Source: Flavobacteriales bacterium (GTDB taxonomy: Bacteria > Bacteroidota > Bacteroidia > Flavobacteriales_D > Crocinitomicaceae). From it: a stretch of 64,000 nt of DNA. Position 1 is the stretch's first letter; each line of letters opens with the position of its first letter. Location of the stretch: contig CANITF010000004.1 in the NCBI GenBank assembly GCA_947470515.1, positions 78,837-142,836 of the forward strand, given 5' to 3'. This document shows, one piece after another, positions 1-11,100 of this stretch. The position numbers and the translations under genes are program-made. The notes beneath the pieces were generated by a model. The model saw nothing but the letters and a program-made list of their open reading frames with translations. It was not told where the DNA came from and made no database searches.

Positions 1-104
1 ATTCATTTTTGTTAAAAATAAGAAAACATATAAGAATCTAAATTGTTTTTATTTCAAATTGTTCTTATAGTAAAAACAAGCAGGTTTAATTTTAACTTTG
101 TAAA

Positions 105-1118
105 ATGGGATATTCTAGAAGTTTTGTTCGGATGAATTGGGTCACACTTGTGTTGATTTATATGGTTGTCGTAGCCGGTAGTTTTGTGCGAATAACTGGA
201 AGTGGAATGGGTTGCCCTGATTGGCCGAAATGTTTTGGACAATGGGTTCCGCCAACTGAAGCAACTGAATTACCAAATAATTACAAAGAAATCTATTCTG
301 AGAAAAGAGCAAAGAAAATTGAAAAATTTGCCAAATTTTTAGCTGGAATCGGTTTTAAAGCAACTGCAAATCAAATTCTGAATGACCCAACACTTCGTCA
401 AGAAGAATCCTTCAATTGGAAGCGCACTTGGACAGAATACGGAAATCGTTTAGTTGGCTTTTTAGCAGGTAATTTTATGTTAGCCGTTTTCATTTGGATT
501 TTAATAAAATACCGCAAACGCAAGTTGGTTTTAATTACGCTGTTTAATTTGATTTTAATGACTTTAGAAGCTTGGTTTGGATCTATTGTTGTTGCTTCGA
601 ATTTGGTGCCTTGGACAATTACCATTCACATGTTTTTAGCTTTGGTGATTATTGGAATACAATTGTATGTGATTCGTGAAATCAGTCCTGTTCAGCAAAA
701 GAAAATCGAATTGAATAAAACTATGAAATGGATGGCAGTGGTTGTTTTAGCAATTACTTTTTACCAAATGTTCTTGGGAACACAAGTGCGTGAATTCATT
801 GATGAATTAAAAAAAGCGGGTTACGAACGAGAAGCATGGACGGAACATTTGAATTGGACTTTTATAATTCATAGAAGTTTTTCATGGCTTGTTTTGGTTT
901 TAATGACCTTTATGATTTGGAAGAATGAAAAAACGTCAAAACACACAATCATTCGAACAGCATTTGTGATATTGGGATTAGAATTACTTTCGGGAGTTCT
1001 TTTAGCGTATGCTAATATGCCTGGATTGATTCAAACAAGTCATTTGATTTTTGCAGCAATATTATTCGGTGTACTTACTATGCTGGTATTTAGAATGCGA
1101 ACTGCTAGTGTAAATTAA
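105..1118 (+). CDS. ctaA: Heme A synthase (COX15/CtaA family)
   Basis: Integral membrane enzyme that oxidises the C8 methyl of heme O to a formyl group, making heme A for cytochrome oxidase. The 337 residues match the usual family length. The N-terminal hallmark is clear: GSFVRITGSGMGCPDWPKC at about residues 25-43, with the cysteine pair of the first extracytoplasmic loop. Histidines in hydrophobic segments that fit heme ligands are in TIHMFLALV (about 174), FIIHRSFSW (about 253) and QTSHLIFAA (about 312). The first ligand position, normally E-x-x-H-R, reads E-Y-G-N-R here (about 115). About eight membrane segments can be drawn. The ATG follows a TAACTTTG box by only four bases, so the leader may be very short; no good -33 element is visible. 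It stands alone, with the tRNA gene downstream. Confidence 0.93.
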   Translation: MGYSRSFVRMNWVTLVLIYMVVVAGSFVRITGSGMGCPDWPKCFGQWVPPTEATELPNNYKEIYSEKRAKKIEKFAKFLAGIGFKATANQILNDPTLRQEESFNWKRTWTEYGNRLVGFLAGNFMLAVFIWILIKYRKRKLVLITLFNLILMTLEAWFGSIVVASNLVPWTITIHMFLALVIIGIQLYVIREISPVQQKKIELNKTMKWMAVVVLAITFYQMFLGTQVREFIDELKKAGYEREAWTEHLNWTFIIHRSFSWLVLVLMTFMIWKNEKTSKHTIIRTAFVILGLELLSGVLLAYANMPGLIQTSHLIFAAILFGVLTMLVFRMRTASVN

Positions 1119-1133
1119 TTCTTCAAACAGTGC

Positions 1134-1163
1134 TTGATAATTGCAGATGAAGTAGTATATTTG
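1134..1163 (+). promoter_or_regulatory. Promoter for the tRNA gene
   Basis: TTG at 1134-1136, a 19-base spacer, then TATATTTG at 1156-1163. This fits the Bacteroidota housekeeping consensus TTG-N17..23-TAnnTTTG. It lies 26 bases upstream of the tRNA. Confidence 0.7.
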
Positions 1164-1189
1164 CAACCCGAATTGGTTAAACAATTCAC

Positions 1190-1263
1190 GGTCCCATAGC
1201 TCATTCGGTTAGAGCAACTGACTCATAATCAGTAGGTGCTTGGTTCGATTCCAAGTGGGACCA
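1190..1263 (+). tRNA. tRNA with CAT anticodon (tRNA-Met, elongator type)
   Basis: A complete cloverleaf can be drawn: acceptor GGTCCCA pairs with TGGGACC, the D stem is GCTC/GAGC, the anticodon stem ACTGA/TCAGT encloses loop CTCATAA (anticodon CAT), and the T arm is TTGG-TTCGATT-CCAA. The discriminator base is A, and CCA is not encoded (ACAA follows). CAT is read by elongator tRNA-Met or, after lysidine modification, by tRNA-Ile2. Elongator Met is the more likely reading, but the sequence alone does not settle it. Confidence 0.93.
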
Positions 1264-1270
1264 CAACAAA

Positions 1271-1300
1271 AAAAAGAGGTTTTTAAAACCTCTTTTTTTA
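1271..1300. terminator. Bidirectional terminator between tRNA and the 992-aa gene
   Basis: GAGGTTTT (1276-1283) pairs with AAAACCTC (1285-1292). It is flanked by A-runs upstream and a T-run downstream, so it can end transcription from the tRNA (plus) and from the large surface-protein gene (minus). Confidence 0.8.
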
Positions 1301-1314
1301 TGCGATAATTTTAA

Positions 1315-4293
1315 TTACCTCACAACATTAACATGTCCAACTTTCATAACCCTTTCATCAGAGTCACTTCTTTTGAACTCAATCTTCCAATTATAGGTTC
1401 CGTCTTGTACTAGTCCACGATTAATTCCATACGTTCCATTCCACCCAATATTTGTATTGTGCGTTTCAAAAATTAGTTCGCCCCACCGATCATAAATCAA
1501 CATGGTATAATCGTAAGGATCAAAACCAGATGTAAATACTGGTTGGAACAATTGATTAAATTGATCTTCATCTGGAGTGAATGTATTTGGAATATAAAAG
1601 AGTAAATCTTCTTTTATTTGAATAACACTTTGAACAGAGTCTATGCAACCCAATGGGGAATATGCAATTAATGTTACAAGGAAATTCCCTAAACCTGCTT
1701 GGGCATAATCATGTGTTGGATCGCTATCAAAAGATCCTGCAGTATTATCACCAAAATCCCATTCGTAAGTTGATCCACCAACTGAAGTATTATTAAATGT
1801 CGCTTGGGAATCATATTCATTTAAAATGGATGGCGTTGCAATAAAAGATGCGATAGGATTAGGTTCAACACAAACACTATTTGGAGTTGTCAACGATGCA
1901 GTGCAACCTGTAGCATAAGTCACAGTTAATGTCACATCGTAACAGCCTGCTTGTATAAAAGTATTAGAAACTGTGCCACAACCATTCAATTGATTACCAT
2001 CTCCCATATCCCAATTACAATTAACAGAATTCAACGTTGTGTTCGTGAAATTCACAGTAAAAGGCGAGCACCCTAATGTTAAATCCGGAGAAAAACTAAC
2101 AGGTGGTGATGGAATAACTTGTATGATCATTTGATCTGTTGCGGAGCATCCTGCAGCTGTTGTGCCTGTAACAGTATAAGTACTTATCGCAGGACTAGGT
2201 GTAAAAACGACTCCATTTGTAACATTATTATCCCATGAATATGTGGTAGCGCCATTTCCAGTTAAAACTGCCGTTTGTCCAGTACAAATTATTAAATCTA
2301 ATCCTGCTGAAACTGTGGGAATTGGATTTATCGTAACAAGAACTTGATCATCTGCAATACATCCTTCAACAGATGCGCCAGTTAATGTATAGGTAGCAGT
2401 TGTTACTGGTGTAAAAGGAGAGCCGTTAATAATTGAGTTATCCCATGTGTATGTGCTTGCTCCAGAAGCAGTTAAAATTGATGCTGTACCTGCACATATA
2501 GATTGATCACTTCCGGCATTTACCGGAGGCAAAGGGTAAACTGTAAGTGTGAAAGTGGTTGCAGATCCGATACATGTTCCAACCGAAGGAGTGACAGTAA
2601 TAGTTCCAACATTGTCAATTAATGATGTGTTTAATCCCGTAAATGCTGGAATATTTCCATTCCCATTTGCACCTATTCCGATCGTATTATTTGAATTTGA
2701 CCAAGTATATGTTACTCCAAGTTCCGTGCTTGAAAAGGTTGTTGAATTGAATAAATTATTTGCACAAGCAGCAAGTGAAACCGGTAGATTCATTGTTGGG
2801 GGAGGGGTAATTGTAACATCAATTTGTGCTCGAGGACTTTCACACCCTGTTATTGTTTGAGAAACATAATAACTTGTTGTTCCAACGATTGCTGTTGAAA
2901 GTAATGGGGCAATTGCAGATCCAATTCCACCAATTGCAGCGGTATACCAAAGTAAATTTGTACCTGTTGCTGTTAATGCAGTTGAAGGTTGCCCTTGACA
3001 ATAAGATACATTTGTAACAGTTGGCGCAACTGGAGGATTATTCACATTAACCGTAACTGTTTCGATTGATTGACAACCATTTGCATCAGTTCCATTTAAT
3101 ATTGCAGTGAAAGCTCCAGCAGTATTGTAGGTAATAACATGGGGGCCATTTCCAATTGCTGAAGTAGGAGTGCCACCATTTGAAAAATTCCACGTTAACC
3201 CACCTGCAACATTTACAGAAGTTGAACCATTAAATGTGACTGTTTGTCCTTGACAAATTGTTAATGGTGCTGCTACAATATTTGGGTTTGGCCCTTGGAA
3301 AGCTCCTGTTCCTCCAAAATTGACTGTAAATCCCATATTAGCACTGAAGTTATTAACTAATAAGGCATAGGTAGTTCCAACTGTCATGTTTACAAATTGG
3401 CAATATGCATTTTCTCCGGGATCACAGTTTGGGTCTTCGGTTATATCTAGATCAGTTAAACTTAATCCAGTTGAGCCATTTGCATTTAAACACGAAGAGG
3501 AATTACACCTTATTACAGTTCTTGGTCCACAAGGATTTGTGCTATTCAATTGATAAATCATAAAATCTATATCATCAAATGGATTTAATGGAGTAATATC
3601 AAAGGTTAATGAACCTGCAGTTCCGCATGTCCAATAAAACCATGAAGAATTTCCTTCATCTGCCCCAAAAGCATTTTCTAAACAAGAAGTTGCTTCTGGT
3701 TCATCATTATTTAAACCGCCACCACTCAATATTGCAACACTTATAGGATTTTGATTACATAAAAATGCTGCGCCTCCGCAATCTGCACCTGGATTTGCCG
3801 AAGGGGTATAATTATTAACGCATAGTTCGAAAGTACCCTGATTCAATGTGGTCGTGCTAATGCGAATATAATAGGTGCTTCCTTGAATCAGTGCTCCTTC
3901 ATATAGCTGTGTTATTCCCGATCCAGCTGTTCCGTTAGCACAACCTTGTTCATTAATACCAGTTAAACAATCACCATTGTAGATAGAAATACAAGGACTC
4001 ATCATTGTTCCACCTGAACCCGATCCGCCTGCAGAAATTAGTGCGTCTGTTCCAACTGCAGTGAATTGAAACCAAACGTCTTGTGTTGAGGTGGTAGCCA
4101 AGCAAGTTGCAACACCAAAACTTCCAACTGTTGAACCATTATTCGTAAAAAATCCAGCTCCTGAACAAAAATTGGAAACAGTATTTATTTGGTAAGCAGT
4201 AGCACAATCATCTCCTTGAGATAAAGTTGAATTTATAAATCCAAAATAACTTACAATGATTATTATAATACTTTTTATTAATCCTAATTTCAT
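1315..4293 (-). CDS. Large secreted protein with Ig-like and PKD-like repeats and type B T9SS C-terminal domain (992 aa)
   Basis: Predicted cell-surface or secreted adhesin-like protein. Visible order: signal peptide (residues 1-26, ending LSQ); N-terminal beta-sandwich region with a WFQF motif and a YYIRIS segment, like pre-peptidase C-type domains; a second such region (about 170-330); a PKD-like domain; Ig-like domains; two of the 70-residue repeats (VNAGSDQSICAG and VSAGLDLIICTG); two PKD-like domains; then the roughly 95-residue C-terminal domain beginning FYIPNTFTPDEDQ and ending VGHVNVVR. That C-terminus is the gliding-motility-associated (type B) T9SS sorting domain. It starts 22 bases after the stop of the 1189-aa paralogue, so the two are probably cotranscribed. 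The ligand or function is unknown. No SprF/PorP gene lies nearby. Confidence 0.88.
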   Translation of the reverse strand: MKLGLIKSIIIIIVSYFGFINSTLSQGDDCATAYQINTVSNFCSGAGFFTNNGSTVGSFGVATCLATTSTQDVWFQFTAVGTDALISAGGSGSGGTMMSPCISIYNGDCLTGINEQGCANGTAGSGITQLYEGALIQGSTYYIRISTTTLNQGTFELCVNNYTPSANPGADCGGAAFLCNQNPISVAILSGGGLNNDEPEATSCLENAFGADEGNSSWFYWTCGTAGSLTFDITPLNPFDDIDFMIYQLNSTNPCGPRTVIRCNSSSCLNANGSTGLSLTDLDITEDPNCDPGENAYCQFVNMTVGTTYALLVNNFSANMGFTVNFGGTGAFQGPNPNIVAAPLTICQGQTVTFNGSTSVNVAGGLTWNFSNGGTPTSAIGNGPHVITYNTAGAFTAILNGTDANGCQSIETVTVNVNNPPVAPTVTNVSYCQGQPSTALTATGTNLLWYTAAIGGIGSAIAPLLSTAIVGTTSYYVSQTITGCESPRAQIDVTITPPPTMNLPVSLAACANNLFNSTTFSSTELGVTYTWSNSNNTIGIGANGNGNIPAFTGLNTSLIDNVGTITVTPSVGTCIGSATTFTLTVYPLPPVNAGSDQSICAGTASILTASGASTYTWDNSIINGSPFTPVTTATYTLTGASVEGCIADDQVLVTINPIPTVSAGLDLIICTGQTAVLTGNGATTYSWDNNVTNGVVFTPSPAISTYTVTGTTAAGCSATDQMIIQVIPSPPVSFSPDLTLGCSPFTVNFTNTTLNSVNCNWDMGDGNQLNGCGTVSNTFIQAGCYDVTLTVTYATGCTASLTTPNSVCVEPNPIASFIATPSILNEYDSQATFNNTSVGGSTYEWDFGDNTAGSFDSDPTHDYAQAGLGNFLVTLIAYSPLGCIDSVQSVIQIKEDLLFYIPNTFTPDEDQFNQLFQPVFTSGFDPYDYTMLIYDRWGELIFETHNTNIGWNGTYGINRGLVQDGTYNWKIEFKRSDSDERVMKVGHVNVVR

Positions 4294-4315
4294 TTTAAGT
4301 ATTTCGTAATTACTT

Positions 4316-7300
4316 TTATTTCAGAACATTAACATGTCCAACGGCTATTTTGCGTTCGTCATTTTTAGTTGTTTTGAATTCAATTTTCCATGAATAAACA
4401 CCATCTTGAACTAACTTACCTCCGGATCTATAAGTTCCATCCCAGCCAATTTCCGCATTATGCGATTCAAAAACAATTTCTCCCCAACGATTGAAAATTA
4501 GTAAATTAAAATCAAATGGATCAAATCCAGATGTGAATATCGGTTGGAAAGTTGGATTATGTGCATCTTCGTCCGGTGTAAATGTATTTGGTATGAAATA
4601 AATTAAATCTTCTTGCAATTGAATAATGGAAGTAGCTGTATCACTGCATCCGAAAGGAGATAATGCAATCAGTGTTACAGTATAATTACCGACTTCAGCT
4701 CCAGTGTAGTCATGAGATGGATTCTCATTAGATGATGTCGGGGAATTATCTCCAAAATTCCATGTATAAGTTGACCCATTAATTGTGTTATTTTGAAATT
4801 GAATTATTGAATTTTCTTCGTTAATCGTAGACGTTGATGGACTAAAAGCAGCTATTGGCAAAGCTTCAACACAAATCATGTTTAAAGAGGTTAATGTTGC
4901 AACACAGCCATTTGTTAACGTCGTTGTTAATGTAATATCAAAACAACCAGCTTGAGTAAATGTATTTGCGATAGTTCCACAACCAGTTAAAATTGTACCA
5001 TCACTTATCGTCCAAACACAATTCGCAGAGTTAGCAGTTGTATTTGTGAAATTAACACTTAATGGCACACATCCGCTTGTTATATTTGGGGTAAATGAAA
5101 CTACTGGTATTGGAACGATGGTTGAAACTACTTGATCTGTATTTATACATCCAGCGGCAGAAGTTCCCGTTACAGTGTAGGTTGTTGCACCAGATGGCGG
5201 AGTGAAAGCAACTCCATTAGTAATACCATTGTCCCATGTGTATGTTGCGGCACCAGATCCAGAAAAAATTAATGTTTGTCCAGCGCAAAAAGTAACATCA
5301 TTCCCAGCAAACACAGCCGGAATTGGGTTTACTGTTACAAGAACTTGATCGGTATTTTCACAACCAGCAGCAGATGTCCCGGTTACCGTATAAGTTGCTG
5401 TTGAAATTGGAGTAAATGCTAAACCATTTGTTATTCCATTGTTCCAAGTATACGTTGCAGCACCAGTACCTGTTAGTGTGACAGCTGTTCCAGCGCAAAC
5501 AGATTGATTTAAACCTCCATTAACTGATGGCAAAGGATTAACAATTACGTCCATTAGATCTGTTGATACACAACCATTAATTGAAGTTCCTGTTACTGTA
5601 TAAGTTACTGTTCCAACAACAGGTGTAAAACCTATATTATTAGTTATTCCATTTGTCCAAGTATACGTTGAAGCGCCAGCACCATTGAGGATAACCGATG
5701 TCCCAAAGCAAACTGTTTGATCTAAACCTGCTTCCACGATTGGAAGTGGATTTACTGTAACACTAACTTGATCAGTTGAGGCACAACCTGCAATTGTAGT
5801 TCCAGTTACGGTATAATTCAGAGTAGCTGTTGGCGAAAATACGATTCCATCTGTCACACCATTATCCCAAGTATAAGTTGCAGCGCCCGAACCAGAAAGG
5901 GTTACAGAGCCACCAACACAAATTGTTTGGGCTATTCCGGCATCAACAGCAGGATTTATGTTTACTGTAACAGTTACTTGATCTGTATTAATACAACCAT
6001 TTATATCAGTTCCAGTAACAGTATAAGTTGCAGTTGTTAAAGGTGTAAAAGCAAGAGCATCAGTTACACCATTATCCCAAGTATAAGTTGAAGCTCCTAC
6101 TCCAGAAAGTGTTACTGATGAGCCATCACAAACTGCCTGATCAATTCCTGCGCCTATTGTTGGCAATGGATTAACCGTTATTGTAATATCATCAGTGCCA
6201 ACGCAACCCAAAGCATCAGTTCCAATTACTGTATAAGTAGAGGTTGAATTAGGCGTGATTGAAACATTATTTCCAATTCCAATGCCATTATCCCAAGAAT
6301 AAGTCGCTCCTCCCGAAGCAGATAATACCGATGAAAAACCTTCACAAAGAATTACATCAGGACCTGCATTTATTAAAGCATTTGGTAAAATGATTATTTG
6401 AACATCATCTGATGACGAGCAGCCAAGAGTTGTCCCAGTTACCGTATATGTTGATGTCAAGATTGGGCTTTCTGTTATTGATGCCGTCGTTTGTCCATTT
6501 GGGCTCCAAGAATAAGTTGTTGCTCCTACAGCAGTTAAGGTTGCTGAAGATCCTGCACAAATTGAAACATCTTGTCCAGCATCTATAACAGGGATAGGAT
6601 TTACAATAACCGTAACTTGATCTGTATTGGTGCAACCAGATGTTGTTCCTGTAACGGTATAGATTATAGTTCCAACAGCCTGAGTAAATGACACATTATT
6701 ATTTATTCCGTTATTCCATGAATACGTTGTTGCTCCAGAAGCATTAAGTGTTGTCGTTGTTCCAGCACAAACAGTTTGATCATTTCCAGCATTAACAATT
6801 GGTAAGGCATTAATTACAACTGTTGTGGTTGCCGTCGACAGACATCCAATATTATTGACAACAACTGTATAGACTCCTGAATTTGAGGTAGATGACAAAG
6901 GAATTGTTGGATTCTGGAGTGTTGATGTAAATGAATTAGGGCCCGTCCAACTATAAGATGTACCGCTTGATGCATTTAGTTGAATTGTTGCTCCAACACA
7001 ATATGGACCTGTATTTGTCGCTGTAACAGTTCCAACAGAAGCAGTATAAGAAATTGTTAAATAACCTGGTCCGTTATTCGTTCCAGATGTACATCCTATA
7101 CCTGCAGGTATTAAACTGGAACCACCTCCACCGCCGCCACCGCCATAAGGTGCACCAGAAAAACAATCTGCTCCACCACTTCCGCCGCCATAATATCCAC
7201 CACCACCACCACCGCCAGGAGCGTAGTTATAACAATTGTCAGTAGCTCCAGCTGCTCCTGTACCAAGAGATCCAGAGCTGCCAACACTTCCACTTCCCCA

Positions 7301-7885
7301 AGGGTTTCCGCCTGTACCTCCCGCTGATTGAGTTCCACCAGTACCACCGCCACCAAAGGATGCAACTCCTGTCGTGCCTGTTGCGCATCCACCAGCTCCA
7401 CCAGCTGCGTCAGTTGTTCCGCCACCAAATCCACCTCCACCTGCAGCTACAAGAATTCTATTTGCTAAAGCGAAAGGTGAAACACTTATTGAGGTTGCAC
7501 CACCGCCACCACCAGATTGATTAGCGGCTGAGTTCGCACCTCTTCCAGTTCCTCCGCCATTGTAACCTCCTGAGCTAGCACCTGTGCCTCCAGATCCACC
7601 TACTTTTATTTGAAAAACTTGACCAGGAGTTACAGCTAATGTTCCAGAAAGAACCGCACCATTCCCACCTGAAGCGCCTCCACCGTCGGCCCCAGCTGCT
7701 GTAATTGTTATGCTTGTGACGCAAGGAGGAACGGTCCATGATTGCGCAGTTCCTGTATAATTGTAAGTAACTGTAATTTGACTGAATATATCTTTGTTTA
7801 TCAGCATATTAATTATAAAAATTAATATGATTTGAAACTTGAATTTATTTCTCAATAAAGGATTGTTTGAGATTGAAAATTGCAT
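4316..7885 (-). CDS. Large secreted protein with glycine-rich domain, eight Ig-like repeats and type B T9SS C-terminal domain (1189 aa)
   Basis: Predicted surface protein. After a signal sequence (about residues 1-36) comes a short beta segment containing SWTVPPCVTSITITAAGA. A strongly glycine-rich stretch (about 65-275) follows, with repeated runs of Gly broken by Ala, Ser, Thr and Tyr and a few Cys. Then come one Ig-like domain and eight repeats of about 70 residues of the type AGxDQTVCAG...TYTWDNGVT...YTVTGT...GC..TDQV.VTVNPLP, each with two cysteines. Two PKD-like domains and a type B sorting domain (FIPNTFTPDED to GHVNVLK) end the protein. The glycine-rich block resembles the glycine-rich domain of ALK/LTK receptors in composition, which by itself does not prove homology. 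It is the first gene of a two-gene operon with the 992-aa paralogue. Confidence 0.87.
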   Translation of the reverse strand: MQFSISNNPLLRNKFKFQIILIFIINMLINKDIFSQITVTYNYTGTAQSWTVPPCVTSITITAAGADGGGASGGNGAVLSGTLAVTPGQVFQIKVGGSGGTGASSGGYNGGGTGRGANSAANQSGGGGGATSISVSPFALANRILVAAGGGGFGGGTTDAAGGAGGCATGTTGVASFGGGGTGGTQSAGGTGGNPWGSGSVGSSGSLGTGAAGATDNCYNYAPGGGGGGGYYGGGSGGADCFSGAPYGGGGGGGGSSLIPAGIGCTSGTNNGPGYLTISYTASVGTVTATNTGPYCVGATIQLNASSGTSYSWTGPNSFTSTLQNPTIPLSSTSNSGVYTVVVNNIGCLSTATTTVVINALPIVNAGNDQTVCAGTTTTLNASGATTYSWNNGINNNVSFTQAVGTIIYTVTGTTSGCTNTDQVTVIVNPIPVIDAGQDVSICAGSSATLTAVGATTYSWSPNGQTTASITESPILTSTYTVTGTTLGCSSSDDVQIIILPNALINAGPDVILCEGFSSVLSASGGATYSWDNGIGIGNNVSITPNSTSTYTVIGTDALGCVGTDDITITVNPLPTIGAGIDQAVCDGSSVTLSGVGASTYTWDNGVTDALAFTPLTTATYTVTGTDINGCINTDQVTVTVNINPAVDAGIAQTICVGGSVTLSGSGAATYTWDNGVTDGIVFSPTATLNYTVTGTTIAGCASTDQVSVTVNPLPIVEAGLDQTVCFGTSVILNGAGASTYTWTNGITNNIGFTPVVGTVTYTVTGTSINGCVSTDLMDVIVNPLPSVNGGLNQSVCAGTAVTLTGTGAATYTWNNGITNGLAFTPISTATYTVTGTSAAGCENTDQVLVTVNPIPAVFAGNDVTFCAGQTLIFSGSGAATYTWDNGITNGVAFTPPSGATTYTVTGTSAAGCINTDQVVSTIVPIPVVSFTPNITSGCVPLSVNFTNTTANSANCVWTISDGTILTGCGTIANTFTQAGCFDITLTTTLTNGCVATLTSLNMICVEALPIAAFSPSTSTINEENSIIQFQNNTINGSTYTWNFGDNSPTSSNENPSHDYTGAEVGNYTVTLIALSPFGCSDTATSIIQLQEDLIYFIPNTFTPDEDAHNPTFQPIFTSGFDPFDFNLLIFNRWGEIVFESHNAEIGWDGTYRSGGKLVQDGVYSWKIEFKTTKNDERKIAVGHVNVLK

Positions 7886-8082
7886 AGTTGTTTTAGCTTA
7901 ATATGGTTATTATTAAAAACATACAAGCAGAGTGTTTTGGTAATAGGTATTGATAGATCAACTTTTAAAAATAGTAAAATTAAGTCTGGATATTTTATAA
8001 TATGAATATATACATGCAATCAATGAGCAAAGGCATTCATTTACTGAATATTAACTGAATATTTTTTCTGAAATTTTCACAA

Positions 8083-8112
8083 AAAAAAGCCTCAATAACT
8101 TGAGGCTTTTTT
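8083..8112 (-). terminator. Terminator after the 2153-aa gene
   Basis: GCCTCA (8089-8094) and TGAGGC (8101-8106) form a stem with a six-base loop. It is extended by A6/T6 and followed on the minus strand by a T-tract. It lies 18 bases past the stop codon at 8131 and separates the giant gene from the downstream 1189-aa/992-aa pair. Confidence 0.88.
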
Positions 8113-8130
8113 GGTGATGAAATTTAAATA

Positions 8131-11100
8131 TTATCGGATAATATTAACATGACCAACTCGCATAACACGTTCATCATTTCTGTTTGTTTTGAATTCTATT
8201 TTCCAAGTATAAGTTCCATCCTGCACAAGATCTACTTCACGGTTACTTCCATAAGAACCATCCCATCCAACTTCAGTATTGTGAGATTCAAATACAATTT
8301 CACCCCAGCGGTTAAATATCAATAAGGTGTAATCATAAGGGTCATAACCAGCAGTAAATATTGGTTGGAAAGATGGATTATAATCATCGTTATCTGGTGT
8401 AAATGTATTTGGCACATAGAATATCAACTCTTCATAAATTTGAATGGTTGAATATGCGGTATCCACGCAACCAAATGGAGAGTATGCAATCAGTGTTACA
8501 ATGTAATTCCCTATTGTTGTATTTGAATAATCATGTGATGGATTAACAAGAATTGAGTTTGGTGTGTTATCTCCAAAATTCCAATCATAGTCTACAGCTC
8601 CAGACGTTGTATTATTGAAATTCACTAGTGGATTTAACTCCGAAATGATAGAAGCTGATGGAATGAAAGAAGCAATTGGAGCCGCTTCAGTGCAAATCAA
8701 ATCAATTGCAGTGAAAGTTCCAATACAACCATTTGTTGATGTTGATGTTAAGGTAATGTCAAAACAACCAGCTTGAGTAAATGTATTTGTTACTGTTCCA
8801 TTTCCTGTTAGCACTGTTCCATCGCTCATTGTCCAAACACCACTAGCTGAATTCGCTGTAGTATTTGTAAAATTAACTGTCAATGGTACACAACCAAACG
8901 TTACATTTGGTGTAAAGGAAACGATAGGTATTGGATCAACAGTAACATTTATTTGATCAATATTAATACATCCTGCAGCCGTAGTTCCAGTTACAGTATA
9001 TGTTGTTGTTCCAGCAGGTGGAGTGAATGCTATTCCATTTGTAATACCATTATCCCATGCATATGTAGCAGCTCCAGACCCTGTAAGAGTTACTGTTTGA
9101 TTAGCACAAATAGTGACATCATTTCCAGCAAAAACAACCGGAATAGGGTTTACTGTTACGATCACTTGATCCGTATTAACACAACCAGCAGTTGAAGTTC
9201 CTGTTACTGTATACGTTGCTGTTGCTAAAGGCGTAAATGCTATACCATCGGTTATACCATTGTTCCAGGTATACGTTGAGGCTCCAGAACCTGAAAGCGT
9301 TACAGCAGTTCCAGCACAAACCATTTGGTCTGGACCCCCACCAACAACTGGTAAAGGGTTAACAACTACATCTACTTGGTCGGTTGAAATACATCCAGCA
9401 GCAGTTGTTCCTGTTAAAGTATAAGTTAATGTTCCAACAGCAGGCGTAAATGCCACACCATTTGTTACACCATTGGTCCATGTATAGGTTGATGCCCCCG
9501 CTCCATTTAGGGTAACCGAAGCCCCAATACAGATTGTTTGATCTAAACCAGCATTTACAACTGGAAGAGGATTCACCGTCACTATGACTTCATCTGTTGA
9601 ACTACAACCAGCAGCTGTTGTTCCAGTAACAGTATAACTTGTTGTTGCAATTGGAGCAAAAAGAGTTCCATTGGTTACACCATTATCCCATGTATAAGTT
9701 GCGGCTCCAGATCCTGATAGGGTAACCGAAGCTCCAATACAAATAGCTTGGTCAGGTCCTGCTCCAACGGTTGGAATAGGATTTACCGTAACCAACACTT
9801 GATCAGTATTAACACAACCATTCACATCTGTTCCAGTAACTGTATAGGTGTTTGTTGCAATAGGTGTGAATACAACAGCATTTGTAACACCATTGTTCCA
9901 CGTATAGGTAGAAGCACCAGAAGCTGAAAGCGTTACCGCAGTTCCAGCACATACTGCCTGATCAATACCAGCAGCTACAATAGGCAATGGGTTAACGGTT
10001 ACAACCACTTGGTCTGTGTTCACACATCCAGCAGCTGAAGTGCCAGTTACTGTATACGTTATTGGTCCAATAGCTTGGGTAAATGGTACACCATTCGTTA
10101 TACCATTGTTCCATGTATACGTTGCAGCACTAGTCGCTGTTAATGTTGTAGCAACACCTGTACACACTGCTTGATCAACTCCTGCGTTTACTATAGGGAG
10201 TGGATTTACAACAAGTGTAACAATAGAAGTACTATCACATCCAGTACCAAGGGTGAACGTTTGAGAATAAACTCCCGCAACAGTTTGAGCAATACCGTGA
10301 ATCACAGACGATTGTCCTTGACAAATTGTTACGTTAAAGTTGGCCATTATAATATTGTTTTCTGCTATTGGGAAGATAGGAGAAGTTCCAGAACAACCAA
10401 ATGCATTTGTGACAACAACACTAATAGGATTGTTTGCAATAGTTGCATTGATAGTTGGAGTTGCGGATCCTGTTGACCAAGCATAAGTTGTAAAAGGAGT
10501 ACTTGTTGAAAGCAAAGCAAAGTTACCCGTACAATACGTTGAAGGACCATTGATTAGAGGAACCGGGTTTGGATTAACAGTTACAACAACTTGATCGGTT
10601 GCTATACAGCCTGCAGCTGAAGTTCCAGTTACAGTATATGTTATTGCTCCAACAGCTGGTGTAAATGCAACACCATTTGTGACTCCATTGTTCCAAGTAT
10701 AAGTTGATGCTCCTGCTCCCGATAAGGTAACTGCAGTTCCTGAACAAACCGTTTGGTCTACTCCAGCATTCACAATCGGTAGCGGGTTGACTGTTACAGT
10801 AACAATATCGGTATTTGTACAACCCAGTGTAGTTCCTGTTACAGTATAATTTGCTGTAGCAGCAGGAGTAAATGCAACCCCGTTTGTGATACCACCAGTC
10901 CAAGTGTATGTTGTAGCACCAGACCCCGTTAACGTTACCGCCGTTCCAGCACAAACCGTTTGGTCAACACCTGCACCAACAATTGGTAAAGGATTAACAG
11001 TTACAATTACTTGGTCAGTTGCTGTGCATCCTAATGTTGTTCCTGTAACTGTATAGGTTGTTGTGGCAGCAGGGGTAAAAGATACGCCATTTGTTACACC

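Noticed and set aside
7111..7440. Antisense and out-of-frame open reading frames across the glycine-rich and repeat genes
   Set aside because: They are by-products of GGN/ACN-rich codons in the real minus-strand genes. The translations are low complexity and have no start context or family likeness.
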